A DNA stretch of 64,000 nt from Paractinoplanes tereljensis. GTDB taxonomy: Bacteria > Actinomycetota > Actinomycetes > Mycobacteriales > Micromonosporaceae. Numbering within the stretch: the stretch's first letter is position 1; each line of letters starts with the position of its first letter. Under the pieces are notes generated by a model. It had not been told where the DNA came from. It searched no databases and saw nothing but the letters and a program-made list of their open reading frames with translations. The stretch covers positions 62,001 through 126,000 of the forward strand of contig NZ_BOMY01000035.1 in NCBI RefSeq assembly GCF_016862435.1, given 5' to 3'. The translations under genes and the position numbers were made by a program. This document shows positions 16,028-26,422 of the stretch, in pieces.

Positions 16028-17073
16028 AAACCCGGCTCACCGAGTTGCTCGGCTGCCGGCACCCGATCGTGCAGACCGGCATGGGCTACGTGGCCGGCAC
16101 CAGGTTGGTCGCCGCCACCTCGGCGGCGGGCGGCTTCGGCATCGTCGCTTCCGCGACGATGACCCTCACCCAGCTGCGGGACACGCTCCGGGAAATCCGC
16201 TCCCGCACCGATGCGCCCTTCGGGGTGAATGTACGCGCGGACGCGCCGGACGCCGCAGAACGGATCGACCTGCTGATCGCCGAGGGCGTACGGCTGGCGT
16301 CCTTTGCCCTGGCCCCGAACCGCGACCTGATCCGCCGCTGCACCGACGGCGGTGTGTTGACCATGCCGTCCGTCGGCGCCCGCCGGCACGCCGAGAAGGT
16401 GGCGGCTTGGGGCGTAGATGCGGTGCTGGTGCAGGGCGGCGAGGGCGGCGGCCACACCGGCGCGGTGCCAACCACGCTGCTGCTGCCGCAGGTGGTCGAC
16501 GCGGTGGATATCCCGGTGGTGGCGGCCGGCGGTTTCTTCGACGGCCGCGGCCTGATAGCGGCTCTTGCTTACGGCGCGGCCGGCATAGCCATGGGCACCC
16601 GATTCCTGCTCACCTCGGACAGCCCGGTCGCGGTCGAGGTGAAGCGCCACTACCTGGCCGCCACGGTGACCGGCACCGTGGTCACCACCCGAATCGACGG
16701 CGTGCCGCACCGAGTGCTGCGCACCCCGTTCGTAGACGGCCTGGAACGTTCCAGCCCCGTCATCCAGCTGATCAGATCGGCCCGGCATGCGGCCGCGTTC
16801 CGCCGAGAGTCCGGCCTATCCTGGCCGGCCTTGCTGCGCTCCGGCCAAGCCGCCCGACACGGCCGCGACCTGTCCTGGGCCCAGACCTTGATGGCGGCGA
16901 ACACGCCAGCACTGCTGCGCACATCCATGGTGGACGGCCGCCCATCATCCGGCGTGATGTCAGCCGGCCAGGTAACCGGCCTGATCGACGACCTGCCATC
17001 CTGCGCAGAGCTGATCGACCGCATCATGAAAGAGGCCGACGAGCGCCTGACAGCCCTAACCGCCACCCGCTGA
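16024..17073 (+). CDS. ipdC: IpdC flavin-dependent enoyl reductase/dehydrogenase (NMO family)
   Basis: FMN protein of the nitronate monooxygenase/2-nitropropane dioxygenase superfamily, 349 residues, Rv3553-like. IpdC is required in C/D-ring breakdown for a redox step on the 5-hydroxy-HIC-CoA branch before EchA20. Visible motifs are HPIVQTGMGYVAG at the N-terminus, QGGEGGGHTG for flavin/phosphate binding, and VVAAGGFFDGRG with GTRFLLT. GTG start at 16024 overlaps the ipdB stop. It is last in the echA20-ipdABC operon. No clear terminator follows; an 83-bp repeat array does. Confidence 0.9.
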   Translation: MKTRLTELLGCRHPIVQTGMGYVAGTRLVAATSAAGGFGIVASATMTLTQLRDTLREIRSRTDAPFGVNVRADAPDAAERIDLLIAEGVRLASFALAPNRDLIRRCTDGGVLTMPSVGARRHAEKVAAWGVDAVLVQGGEGGGHTGAVPTTLLLPQVVDAVDIPVVAAGGFFDGRGLIAALAYGAAGIAMGTRFLLTSDSPVAVEVKRHYLAATVTGTVVTTRIDGVPHRVLRTPFVDGLERSSPVIQLIRSARHAAAFRRESGLSWPALLRSGQAARHGRDLSWAQTLMAANTPALLRTSMVDGRPSSGVMSAGQVTGLIDDLPSCAELIDRIMKEADERLTALTATR

Positions 17074-17200
17074 CAGCCGGCCCCCGAACATGGCCTGATT
17101 CGCAGGGCCGAACCGCCTTCTCACACTTTCCCTACGACTACCCCCTGAACCTGTCAAGCCGCACCACCGCACCGCCGACGCAACCTCCGCCCGAGCCGAT

Positions 17201-17655
17201 CTTGCGGAGCGAGCGTCCGGAGCCGACAGGAACCCCACACCCTTCACCCCACGCACCCGAGCGCCACCCCGCCCGCGGCCGATCTTGCGGAGTAAGCGCA
17301 CGCAGCCGACAGAAACCCCACACCCTCCACTCCACGCACCCGAGCACGGCTCCGCCCACGGCCGACCTTGCGGACTTAGCGCACGCAGCCAACAGGAACC
17401 CCACACCCTCACCCAACGAGCCTGAGCGCTACCACCGCCCGCGGCCGCCCGCGGCCGATCTTGCGGAGTAAGCGCACGCAGCCAACAGGAACTCCACACC
17501 CTTCACCCCACGCACCCGAACCCCACCCCCGCCCGAGCCGACCTTGCGGAGTAAGCGTCCGGAGCCAACAGGAACCCCACACCCTTCACCCCACGCACCC
17601 GAACCCCACCCCCGCCCGAGCCGACCTTGCGGAGTAGGCGCCCGCAGGAACCTGT
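17201..17655. repeat. 83-bp tandem repeat array in the ipdC/fadA6 convergent gap
   Basis: The 733-bp gap 17074-17806 holds no credible gene. A unit with core cttgcggagtaagcgcacgc recurs with cttgcgg at 17201, 17284, 17367, 17460, 17543 and 17626. Spacing is 83, 83, 93, 83 and 83 bp; the 93-bp unit has an internal gcggccgccc duplication. Between cores lies a conserved caggaaccccacaccctt plus acgcacccga stretch. The spacing is not a multiple of three, so the frames that run through it are not conserved coding sequence. A related core appears once more at about 32800-32835. Confidence 0.85.
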
Positions 17656-17806
17656 TGTCCAATGAGCTGATCGCGGAGTGTCAGCGAAATACGGCTAAGC
17701 GGTGTCGAGCCCGAGGCCCGTGGCCCGTGGCCACCATGCGGACAACCGCGAGTTGCCGACGGCATCGGCGTGTCGAAAGGCGGTCGCGGCCGGGATCGCT
17801 ACCGGC

Positions 17807-19048
<1,242 letters not shown>

Positions 19049-19079
19049 GGTTGACGCCCCTCCGCCGGATGGACTCTAC

Positions 19080-19093
19080 TAGAACCTGTTCTA
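19080..19093. promoter_or_regulatory. Perfect KstR-type operator between fadA6 and fadE29
   Basis: TAGAACCTGTTCTA matches all 12 defined positions. It is 31 nt from the fadA6 start and 22 nt from the preferred fadE29 start, so one box can serve both divergent units. Confidence 0.9.
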
Positions 19094-19115
19094 ATCTATG
19101 ACACCGGGCGGGCAC

Positions 19116-20276
19116 ATGCACGTGGGCTATACACCCGAGCAGGAGCAACTCCGCCGCGAGCTGCGGGCCTACTTCGCCGACCTGATGACGCCGGAGTTGC
19201 GGGCGGCGCTCACCGATGAGGACGGCGAGTATGGCGACGGCGACGCCTACCGCGCGGTGGTGCGGCAGCTGGGCCGGGACGGCTGGCTGGCGCTGGGCTG
19301 GCCGGCCGAGCACGGCGGGGGCGGTCGCTCCCGGCTCGACCAGCTCATCTTCGCCGACGAGGCGGCCATGGCCGGTGTGCCGGTGCCGTTCCTGACCATC
19401 TACACGGTCGGGCCGACCATCGCCCGGCACGGCTCCGACCAGCAGCGGGCCGAGTTGCTGCCGCGGATCGCGGCCGGCGAGGTGCACTTCTCGATCGGCT
19501 ATTCGGAACCGGAGGCCGGCACCGACCTGGCCGCGCTGCGCACCCGCGCGGTCCGGGACGCGGATGCGTACGTCATCAATGGTCAAAAGATGTGGACCAG
19601 CCTGATCCGGTACGCCGATTACGTCTGGCTCGCCTGCCGCACCGACCCGGACGCGCCCCGGCACAAGGGTCTGTCCATCCTGGTGGTGCCGACCGACGCG
19701 CCCGGTTTCTCCTGGACGCCGGTGCACACCGTGGCCGGGCCGACCACCAGCGCGACCTACTACACCGACGTGCGGGTGCCGGTGTCGGCCCGGGTCGGCG
19801 CCGAGAACGAGGGCTGGCGGCTGATCACCGACCAGCTCAACCACGAGCGGGTCGCGCTCACCTCGGCCGCCCCGCTGCGCCGCGCGCTCGACGAGGTCAT
19901 CGAGTGGGCGATCGCGACCCGGCGGATCGACCAGGAGTGGGTGCGGCTGCACCTGGCCCGGGTGCACGCCAAGACCGAGGTCCTCAAGCTGCTGAACTGG
20001 CGGGTGGCGTCGGGCGAGGACGGTCCTCCGGCGGCGGTGCGGGCTTCGGCCGGCAAGGTGTACGGCACAGAGCTGGCCGTCGAGGCGTACCGGTTGCTCA
20101 TGGAGGTGCTCGGCCCGGCCGCCACGGTGCGCGGCGGTTCGCCCGGCGCCCTGCTGCACGGCCGCATCGAGCGGGCGCATCGCTCGGCACTGATTCTCAC
20201 CTTCGGCGGCGGCACGAACGAGGTGCAGCGCGACATCATCGCAGCCGGCGCCCTCGGCCTGCCGGTCAAGCGCTAG
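19116..20276 (+). CDS. fadE29: Acyl-CoA dehydrogenase FadE29 (ChsE2-like)
   Basis: Subunit of the FadE28-FadE29 heterotetrameric dehydrogenase that desaturates the three-carbon side-chain CoA thioester in the last round of side-chain beta-oxidation. It is 386 residues with the FadE29 signature: N-terminal TPEQEQLRRELRAYF, GYSEPEAGTDLAALRT, NGQKMWTS, YADYVWLACRTDPDA and LTFGGGTNEV near the end. ATG 19116 is chosen because it aligns with the FadE29 N-terminus; an in-frame ATG at 19098 has no ribosome site and lies 4 nt from the operator. First gene of the run fadE29-fadE28-LLM. Confidence 0.9.
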   Translation: MHVGYTPEQEQLRRELRAYFADLMTPELRAALTDEDGEYGDGDAYRAVVRQLGRDGWLALGWPAEHGGGGRSRLDQLIFADEAAMAGVPVPFLTIYTVGPTIARHGSDQQRAELLPRIAAGEVHFSIGYSEPEAGTDLAALRTRAVRDADAYVINGQKMWTSLIRYADYVWLACRTDPDAPRHKGLSILVVPTDAPGFSWTPVHTVAGPTTSATYYTDVRVPVSARVGAENEGWRLITDQLNHERVALTSAAPLRRALDEVIEWAIATRRIDQEWVRLHLARVHAKTEVLKLLNWRVASGEDGPPAAVRASAGKVYGTELAVEAYRLLMEVLGPAATVRGGSPGALLHGRIERAHRSALILTFGGGTNEVQRDIIAAGALGLPVKR

Positions 20277-20285
20277 GAGACCCCG

Positions 20286-21269
20286 ATGGATTTCTCGCTC
20301 ACCGGCGAAGCCCGCGACCTCGCCACTCTCACCCGCGGCCTGGCGGCCTCCGGCCGATCCCTCTGGCCCGCGTTGGCCGAGGCCGGCGTGTTGGCCGCGG
20401 CCCTGCCAAAAACGGCCGGAGGCGAGGGGTACGGGCTGATAGAGCAATGCGCGATCCTGGTCGAACTGGGTCGCGCCGCCGCCACCGTGCCGTACCTTCC
20501 GTCGATTGTGGCGGCCGCCTCGACCCTGGCCCGGTTCGGCGCCGACGAGTGGGTCGGCCCGGCCGGTCGTGGTGAGGTCGTGCTGACCGCCGCGCCGCTC
20601 GGCTCGGTGGAGGCCCGCCCGGACGGCACCGGCTGGCGGCTGGACGGCGAGGTGACCGCGGTCCCGGCCGCCACCGAGGCCGCCCTGATCCTGGTCCCGG
20701 CCGGCCCGGACGTGTTCCTGGTGCGCCCCGGCGACCCGGGTGTCACCGTCGAGCCTCAGCGGGTCGAGGGCGGTCCGGGCGCGGGCCTGCTCCGGCTGGA
20801 CGGCGCGGCCGGCCAGCCGCTGGAGGACGCGGCCGGCTGGCTCGCCGCGCACGCCACCGTCGGCACCTGCGCGATGCAGCTCGGCGTGGTCGAACGAGCC
20901 TTGGAGATGACCGCCGGGTACGCCCGGGAGCGCGTCCAGTTCGGCCGCCCGATCGGCTCCTTCCAGGCGGTGTCGCAGCGGCTCGCCGACGCCTACATCG
21001 ACGTGGAGGCGCTGCGGCTGACCCTGTGGCAGGCGGTCTGGTTGCTGACCGAGGAGCGGCCGGCCGCGGCCGAGGTGGCGACCGCCGGGTTCTGGGCGGC
21101 CGAGGCCGGCCACCGGGTGCTGCACGCGGCCGTGCACATCCACGGCGGCGTGGGCCTGGACGTCGACTATCCGCTTCATCGGTACTTCCTGGCCGCCAAG
21201 TACCACGAGTTCCTGCTCGGCGGCGCCACCACCCAGCTGGCCACCCTCTTCCCGGGAGAAAAAGGATGA
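20286..21269 (+). CDS. fadE28: Acyl-CoA dehydrogenase FadE28 (ChsE1-like)
   Basis: Partner subunit of FadE29, 327 residues, shorter than canonical ACADs as usual for this class. It has RERVQFGRPIGSFQAVSQRLAD, which contributes to FAD/substrate binding, and the C-terminal IHGGVGLDVDYPLHRYF segment typical of FadE28. The N-terminal half is divergent from the classical fold, consistent with one shared active site per heterodimer. AGGAG lies 7 nt before the ATG and overlaps the fadE29 stop. Its TGA overlaps the next gene's ATG. Confidence 0.9.
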   Translation: MDFSLTGEARDLATLTRGLAASGRSLWPALAEAGVLAAALPKTAGGEGYGLIEQCAILVELGRAAATVPYLPSIVAAASTLARFGADEWVGPAGRGEVVLTAAPLGSVEARPDGTGWRLDGEVTAVPAATEAALILVPAGPDVFLVRPGDPGVTVEPQRVEGGPGAGLLRLDGAAGQPLEDAAGWLAAHATVGTCAMQLGVVERALEMTAGYARERVQFGRPIGSFQAVSQRLADAYIDVEALRLTLWQAVWLLTEERPAAAEVATAGFWAAEAGHRVLHAAVHIHGGVGLDVDYPLHRYFLAAKYHEFLLGGATTQLATLFPGEKG

Positions 21270-22138
21270 AGTTCAGTCTCGGCATCGCGCTCAGCCCACT
21301 CGACCAGCTCATCGACCTGGCGCAGACCGCCGAGGAGTGCGGCTTCGCGTCCATCGCACTGCCCGACTCGCTGTTCTACTCCGAAGAAGTGAGCGCTAAA
21401 TACCCGTACACGCCGGATGGGTCTCGGTTTTGGAATGCCGAGACGCCGTGGGCTGATCCGTTCGTCACGGCCGCGGCCCTCGGCGCCGCGACCAGCCGCA
21501 TCCGCTTCTACACACAGGTGCTGAAACTCGGCCCGCGTAGTCCGGTGCTGCTGGCCCGGCAGGTCGGCTCGGTGGCGCACCTGACCGGCAACCGGTTCGG
21601 CCTCGGCGTCGGCCTGGGCTGGTCGCCGGAGGAGTCGCTGTGGTGCGGTGCCCCGTTCGCGGATCGCGGCGCTCGCGGCGACGAGGCGATCGAGGTCCTG
21701 AAGCTGATCCTCGGCGGCGGCATGGTGGAGTACCACGGCAAGCACTTCGACTTCGGCCGCCTGCAGATGAGCCCCGCGCCGACCGAGCCGGTGCCGTTCT
21801 ACGTGGGCGGGCACGCCGACGTGGCGCTGCGCCGCGCGGCCCGGGTCGGCGACGGCTGGTCCTCGGCGATGATGCGCTTCGACGACCTCCGCACGGTGAT
21901 CGCCCGGCTCGCCGAGCTGCGCGCCGAGTACGGCCGGGCCGACCAGCCCTTCGAGATCCAGGCGGTCTGCATCGACCGCTTCGGCCTGGACGGCTACCGC
22001 CAGCAGGCCGACGCCGGCGTGACCGACGCGATCGTGGTGCCGTGGCGCTTCTACGGCACCGGCTTCGACGGCCCCCTGGCCGCCAAGAAGGACGGCCTCC
22101 GCCGCTTCGCCGACGAGGTGATCTCCAAGCTCACGTGA
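21266..22138 (+). CDS. LLM-class F420-dependent oxidoreductase (Rv3520c-like)
   Basis: A 290-residue luciferase-like protein with N-terminal FSLGIALSPLDQLIDLAQ, ADPFVTAAALGAATSRIRFYT, and GNRFGLGVGLGWSPEE near residues 110-126. In mycobacteria an enzyme of this type (Rv3520c) sits among the KstR genes next to the DUF35-ltp4-ltp3 set. Here it follows fadE28 with an ATGA overlap and so is probably co-expressed. A reductive or oxidative step on a steroid intermediate is likely, but the substrate is not known. Confidence 0.85.
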   Translation: MKFSLGIALSPLDQLIDLAQTAEECGFASIALPDSLFYSEEVSAKYPYTPDGSRFWNAETPWADPFVTAAALGAATSRIRFYTQVLKLGPRSPVLLARQVGSVAHLTGNRFGLGVGLGWSPEESLWCGAPFADRGARGDEAIEVLKLILGGGMVEYHGKHFDFGRLQMSPAPTEPVPFYVGGHADVALRRAARVGDGWSSAMMRFDDLRTVIARLAELRAEYGRADQPFEIQAVCIDRFGLDGYRQQADAGVTDAIVVPWRFYGTGFDGPLAAKKDGLRRFADEVISKLT

Positions 22139-22192
22139 CATAGGTCCCAAGGGGGTCGAGCGCGTCGGGGGCCGCGGGGCAGGATCGGTCTC

Positions 22193-22750
22193 ATGAAGCT
22201 GCATGAGCGAATCGACGGGCGGTTGCGTTCCTTCATCGAGGCGCAGCCGATGTTCTTCGTCGCCACCGCACCGAGCGGCCCCGGCGGCCACGTAAACGTC
22301 TCCCCGAAGGGCATGGCCGGCACGTTCGCGGTGCTCGGCGAACACCGGGTGGCATACCTGGACTACCACGGCAGCGGCGCCGAGACGATCGCCCACCTGA
22401 ACGAGAACGGCCGGATCACGGTGATGTTCTGCGCTTTCCAGGGCCCCCCGAACATCGTCCGCTTGCACGGCCAGGGCCGCGCAGTCCCGGTGACCTCCCC
22501 GGACTACGCCGAACTGGCCGCCGTCTTCCCCGAGCCCCCGGACACCCACGGCGTCCGCTCGGTGATCGACATAGCGGTAGACCGCATAAGCGACTCATGC
22601 GGCTATTCGGTCCCCTTGATGACCTACGAGGGCGACCGTGACCTACTGATCCGCTCCCACGAACGCCGCTCCGTAGAAGACCTGGCCGAATACCGCCGGG
22701 TAAAGAACGCCGAAAGCATCGACGGCCACCCCGTCTTCGCCAAACCCTGA
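22193..22750 (+). CDS. PPOX-fold flavin-binding protein
   Basis: A 185-residue pyridoxamine 5'-phosphate oxidase-like split barrel. FIEAQPMFFVATAPSGPGGHVNVSPKG near residues 14-40 and LDYHGSGAETIAHLNENGRITVMFC are family hallmarks. It starts 54 nt after the LLM gene with no strong ribosome site or operator, so it may be the end of the fadE29 operon or independent. Role unknown. It is followed by the first copy of the intergenic repeat. Confidence 0.78.
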   Translation: MKLHERIDGRLRSFIEAQPMFFVATAPSGPGGHVNVSPKGMAGTFAVLGEHRVAYLDYHGSGAETIAHLNENGRITVMFCAFQGPPNIVRLHGQGRAVPVTSPDYAELAAVFPEPPDTHGVRSVIDIAVDRISDSCGYSVPLMTYEGDRDLLIRSHERRSVEDLAEYRRVKNAESIDGHPVFAKP

Positions 22751-22783
22751 CCGGCAAGGCACCTTTCAGAATCAGGGTCCCAA

Positions 22784-23188
22784 GAAACAAACCCTTTTCC
22801 GGTACGGGCGACACCGCCGACAAGCGCAACTACCCCCGACCGCCGCCACCGCGCGACCAGCGTGCAACACAGGCGCGTGCCGCGCCTCTCGCGCAACCGG
22901 ACACTCACCCCGCCGAAGGCTTTGCTTTGCTCACCAATACGCGCTGCTCTGCGCACCTCTGGTAAGCGCGCGAGTTCAGGCGCGTATGGGTAAGCAGTGC
23001 AAACTGTCGAACAGGCTGGCGTTTGTCCTGGTCGGCGGGGTGTGCTGGCGCCCGCTGGCGGGGTAGGGGTTGGGGTCTTGGGTCGGGACCGCCCGTGGCG
23101 GGCGCGCGGAGGGTGAGTTCCGCTCAGCGGGACCGAGTGCCACGGGAGCGGACCGGCGCGTACGGAAAAGGGATCTTTCTTTCCGGGC
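22784..23188. repeat. Intergenic repeat with inverted ends, copy 1
   Basis: About 405 bp filling most of the PPOX/sulfotransferase convergent gap. The ends are inverted: CCCTTTTCCGGTACG at 22792-22806 and TACGGAAAAGGG at 23161-23172. Left and right halves match copy 3 nearly base for base (for example gtaagcagtgcaaactgtcg and gagggtgagttccgctcagc). No plausible gene is present in it. The flank to 23302 shows nothing further. Confidence 0.85.
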
Positions 23189-23302
23189 AAATCCGCCAGT
23201 TCCGGAAGCCCACCCCCGATGAGAGCGGGCGGTTTTTGGGAACCGGCGCGCGTCGATCGGTGCGGCGGGTGCGGAACGCCAGACCTCGAGTGCGAAAGAT
23301 GC

Positions 23303-24433
23303 CTAGATGTCGGCGAAGGCGGCATCTACCTCGGCGGGGGTCAGGCCGAAGTCGGCCAGCGTGTAGTGGTGGGACGGGGGCTTTCCGGCTGAGTGCGAGG
23401 CGGTCATTGCGGCTCGCGCCGGTGGGGTCAGCGGGGTGCCCAGGCGGTCGTAGATGGCCTCTACCGTGCCTAGCGGGTTGGCTACGAAATCGTCGTAGTC
23501 GACGTCTATGAAATGGGACGGGTCGTGTTTGGCTCGGGACGAAGCGAACTCGCGCAAGCCCCGGGACCAGGTCGCCAGCTGGTCGCGGCCCAGCACCTGG
23601 CCGGTGAAGACCGTGGACCAACCGGCGCAGGCCTGGGTGTTCAGGCTGCACACCGAGGCTATCGCCACCTGGGGGGCGCGGTGGGTCTGGATGATCACGG
23701 CGTCGGGGTAGGTGGTCAGCAGCGCGTCCAGGGCGAACAGGTGGCTCGGGTTCTTCAGGACCCAGCGGCGGCCGGGGTCGTGCAGACCGATCAGCTGGAG
23801 GTTGCGGCGGTGGCGCTGGTAGGCCGTGGTCCAGTCCTGGGTGCTCAGCCACGCGGCATATGACGGGATGTGGGCCAGGCACTCGAAGGAAATCGACATC
23901 ATCGACTGGCGTAGCAGCCGCCAGCACTCCTCGACCTGGTCGGCCGCCGTGTAATGCGCGCCCATGAACGACGGATTCGTCTCGTGGTGCTCCGTATAAC
24001 CGGCCTGCAGCGTGGCGTAGATCGGGTTCGACTCCCAGGTTGCACGGGGTGGACGCGGTTGCGGCACCTCAGTGAGCCACAGCTCCAGGCCCTGGTTGGC
24101 CGGGTCGGCGGTCAGCAGGCGGTGCAGGGCGGTGGTGCCGGTGCGGGGCAGGCCGGTCACGAAGACCGGACGGGTCACCTCGACCGAGGCGTGCGACGGG
24201 AACTGCTTCCAGGCCGACTCGCTGAGCAGCCGCGAAACCAGGGCCGCGCGCAACAGCGCCCGGGAAACCTTGCTGCCGGCCGGGGTCAGGGCCGCTTCCT
24301 GGCCGTACGCCTGCAGCAGCGCAAGCATCCCGGCGCGATAGTCGCCGTCGCCGAAATCGTCGAGTCCGGTCAGGCGGGTCGCTGAGGCGTGCAGGTCTTC
24401 CAGGGTGCCGACATCCGTGCGCTCGCTCTGCAT
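23303..24433 (-). CDS. Sulfotransferase-family protein (Rv3529c-like)
   Basis: A 376-residue member of the Stf/sulfotransferase family. The PAPS phosphosulfate-binding loop GLPRTGTT is at 94-101, and a second PAPS-type region QRHRRNLQLIGLHDPGRRWVLKNPSH with a conserved Lys-Asn-Pro follows near 225-245. It is third in the operon DUF1214-SDR-sulfotransferase, the same trio as Rv3531c-Rv3530c-Rv3529c in the mycobacterial cholesterol cluster. Whether the mycobacterial protein sulfates a steroid is not established. A 13-nt gap separates it from the SDR. Confidence 0.82.
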   Translation of the reverse strand: MQSERTDVGTLEDLHASATRLTGLDDFGDGDYRAGMLALLQAYGQEAALTPAGSKVSRALLRAALVSRLLSESAWKQFPSHASVEVTRPVFVTGLPRTGTTALHRLLTADPANQGLELWLTEVPQPRPPRATWESNPIYATLQAGYTEHHETNPSFMGAHYTAADQVEECWRLLRQSMMSISFECLAHIPSYAAWLSTQDWTTAYQRHRRNLQLIGLHDPGRRWVLKNPSHLFALDALLTTYPDAVIIQTHRAPQVAIASVCSLNTQACAGWSTVFTGQVLGRDQLATWSRGLREFASSRAKHDPSHFIDVDYDDFVANPLGTVEAIYDRLGTPLTPPARAAMTASHSAGKPPSHHYTLADFGLTPAEVDAAFADI

Positions 24434-24446
24434 CCGAACTCCCGGC

Positions 24447-25223
24447 TCAGTGGTGGAACTCGCCGCAGTTGACGTCGAGGCACTGGCCGGTGATGCCGGC
24501 GGCCAGCGAAGAGGCGAGGAACAGCACCGCGTCGGCCACCTCGTCCGGCAACGGCAGGCGGCGCAGGTCGGTGGTGGCGGCGATCTCGTCGTAGATCTGC
24601 TGGGCCGGCACCCCGCGTTCGGACGCCTGGTAGTCGAACCACATCCGCAGGCTGTCGGCCCAGATCCAGCCGGGCGCGACCGAGTTGACCCGCACCCCCT
24701 TGGGGCCGAGCTCGCTCGCCAGGTTCTGCGCGACCGCGAGCAGTCCGGCCTTGGCCAGCTTGTACGGCCCGAAGGGTCGCCGGGAGTGCCGCAGCACCGC
24801 CGAGTTCACCATCACCACCGAGCCGGCCGACGCGACGAGCGCGGGGGTCAGCAGGCGGGTCAGCCGTAACGCGGCGAGGACGTTGACGTCGAAGCTGGAG
24901 CGCAGGTCGTCCAGGTCGACCTTGTCGAGGCTGCGCATCGGCGGCATCACGAACGCGTTGTTGACCAGAGCGTCGACCCGGCCGAACTCGTCCAGCGCGG
25001 CCCGCACCAGCGCGGCGCTGGAGTCGTCGTCGGTGAGGTCGGTGGGCACGGCGAGGGCGCGGCGGCCGGCTGCGGTCACCTTCCCGGCCACCTCGTTCAG
25101 GTAGGACTCGGTGCGGGCGGCGAGCACCACGTCGGCACCGTTCTGCGCGGCCCGGATCGCGACGGCCTGCCCCAGCCCGGGGCCGATCCCGGCGACGACC
25201 ACGACCTTGTCGGCGAGCAGCAC
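24447..25223 (-). CDS. Short-chain dehydrogenase (Rv3530c-like)
   Basis: A 258-residue SDR. The cofactor loop is GIGPGLGQ (12-19), with DLTDDDS downstream, NNAFVMPP in place of the classic NNAG, and an NSAVLRHSRR...YKLAKAG catalytic region. The atypical NNAF and SAVLRH motifs match the Rv3530c group. It is the middle gene of the KstR-controlled trio, 3 nt after the DUF1214 stop. Substrate unknown; a hydroxysteroid or hydroxyacyl-CoA is likely. Confidence 0.85.
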   Translation of the reverse strand: MLLADKVVVVAGIGPGLGQAVAIRAAQNGADVVLAARTESYLNEVAGKVTAAGRRALAVPTDLTDDDSSAALVRAALDEFGRVDALVNNAFVMPPMRSLDKVDLDDLRSSFDVNVLAALRLTRLLTPALVASAGSVVMVNSAVLRHSRRPFGPYKLAKAGLLAVAQNLASELGPKGVRVNSVAPGWIWADSLRMWFDYQASERGVPAQQIYDEIAATTDLRRLPLPDEVADAVLFLASSLAAGITGQCLDVNCGEFHH

Positions 25224-25226
25224 GGC

Positions 25227-26384
25227 TCAGCCCAGCATCCGGGCCGCGGTGGCGACCTGCCGGGCGGCGATGCGTTCCCGCCACTCGGCCGGGGAGATCG
25301 GCTCGTAGTAGGGCAGTTGCTTGGGCAGGTCGTCGACGGCGACCACCTCGGCCCGCGGCCCGTCATCCGGGGTCAGCGCGCGGGACAGCCGCTGCCAGCG
25401 CAGCTGCACGTAGCCCCGATCGTGCCCGGTGCGCTCGATCCAGTTGGCCACGCCGGGATCGCGCTCGCTGATCACGTATCGCACCATGCCGTCCGGGTCG
25501 ACCCGCGCCTGCGGGACGGTGAGGCTGGTCTGGTGGTTGATGTAGTCCAGCGACACGTACCACATCGTGCCGAGCTGAAGTCCCTGGTAGGGCGCGTCGG
25601 AGACCGGCACGGTGACCACCATGGCCTGGTCGTCGGCGAGCTCGTAGTGACCCACCGACGAGTATTGGGTGGCCAGCCCGCCGGGGGTGAGCCGCGGCGT
25701 GGTCAGGGTGTTGACCGGCAGGTTGAGATAGAAGCGCTCGGCGAACGCCAGGAATGTGCGGATCCGCCCGACCAGCATCTTGCCGGCCACGGCGTACCGC
25801 TTGGCGATTGCCTCCTGCGTGAGCGGCGCCGGAGCCGCACCGAGACGGTCGGCCCGATGGATGCGCAGCGTTCCGGGCTCCTCAGTGGACCAATCGCTGA
25901 ACACCTCACGCACCACGAGCATGGCCGAGCCGGGCGCGAGCGGGAACGCGTTGGGGCCGGACAGGCCGGGCCCGAACCGGATCTCGAAGGAGCCGTCCGC
26001 GTCGATCTCGATCTCCCGGTCGTCGAACGCGGTGAGGCTGTCCGGCACGTTGACCGGCGAGTACGACCCGTCGAGGATCTGGAAGCTCAGGTCGGCGGTG
26101 CTGCCACGCCGGCCGGTCACCACATATTCGGCGTCGTCGCGCAGCCAGGCGTGAAAGTACAGCGTGTCGGGATTGTCCAAACCCATTTTGGTGTACGGGC
26201 CGGTAGAGCGCACGAAGTAGGGGAAATCGCGGTCGTACGCCCAGGCCATCTGGATCGACGCCCGGATGCCGCCGGCCAGGTAGTCGTAGCCCTCGATGAG
26301 GTCCTGATCGCCGCGGATGTGGGGGGCCTCGGCGACGGCGCGCTCGGCTTGCGCGATGGCGTCGGCGAACGGCTGAGTAAGCAC
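25227..26384 (-). CDS. DUF1214-domain protein (Rv3531c-like)
   Basis: A 385-residue protein of unknown function related to Rv3531c. It begins with AERAVAEAPHIRGDQDLIEGYDYLAGG and contains the DUF1214-type C-terminal block (APYQGLQLGTMWYVSLDYINHQTSLT and ISERDPGVANWIERTGHDRGYVQLRW). No signal peptide or membrane segment is visible. GTG at 26384 is used as start, with GAGGT immediately upstream, which is unusually close. Two KstR-type boxes lie 9-52 nt upstream. It leads the DUF1214-SDR-sulfotransferase operon. Function cannot be assigned. Confidence 0.82.
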   Translation of the reverse strand: MLTQPFADAIAQAERAVAEAPHIRGDQDLIEGYDYLAGGIRASIQMAWAYDRDFPYFVRSTGPYTKMGLDNPDTLYFHAWLRDDAEYVVTGRRGSTADLSFQILDGSYSPVNVPDSLTAFDDREIEIDADGSFEIRFGPGLSGPNAFPLAPGSAMLVVREVFSDWSTEEPGTLRIHRADRLGAAPAPLTQEAIAKRYAVAGKMLVGRIRTFLAFAERFYLNLPVNTLTTPRLTPGGLATQYSSVGHYELADDQAMVVTVPVSDAPYQGLQLGTMWYVSLDYINHQTSLTVPQARVDPDGMVRYVISERDPGVANWIERTGHDRGYVQLRWQRLSRALTPDDGPRAEVVAVDDLPKQLPYYEPISPAEWRERIAARQVATAARMLG

Positions 26385-26393
26385 ACCTCATGC

Positions 26394-26407
26394 TAGAACG
26401 TGTTCTA
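26394..26407. promoter_or_regulatory. Perfect KstR-type operator near the DUF1214 gene
   Basis: TAGAACGTGTTCTA matches all defined positions. It lies 9 nt from the DUF1214 GTG, so it would cover that transcription or translation start. Confidence 0.9.
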
Positions 26408-26422
26408 ACTCTTGACCATATG

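Noticed and set aside
17056..17662. Several minus-strand frames in the 83-bp array with similar peptides
   Set aside because: The similarity comes from the DNA repeat. The 83-bp period shifts frame each unit and no start signals are present.
22751..23302. Search for small genes in the repeat-filled gap
   Set aside because: Open frames exist on both strands but lack ribosome sites and family features, and they are not preserved between repeat copies.
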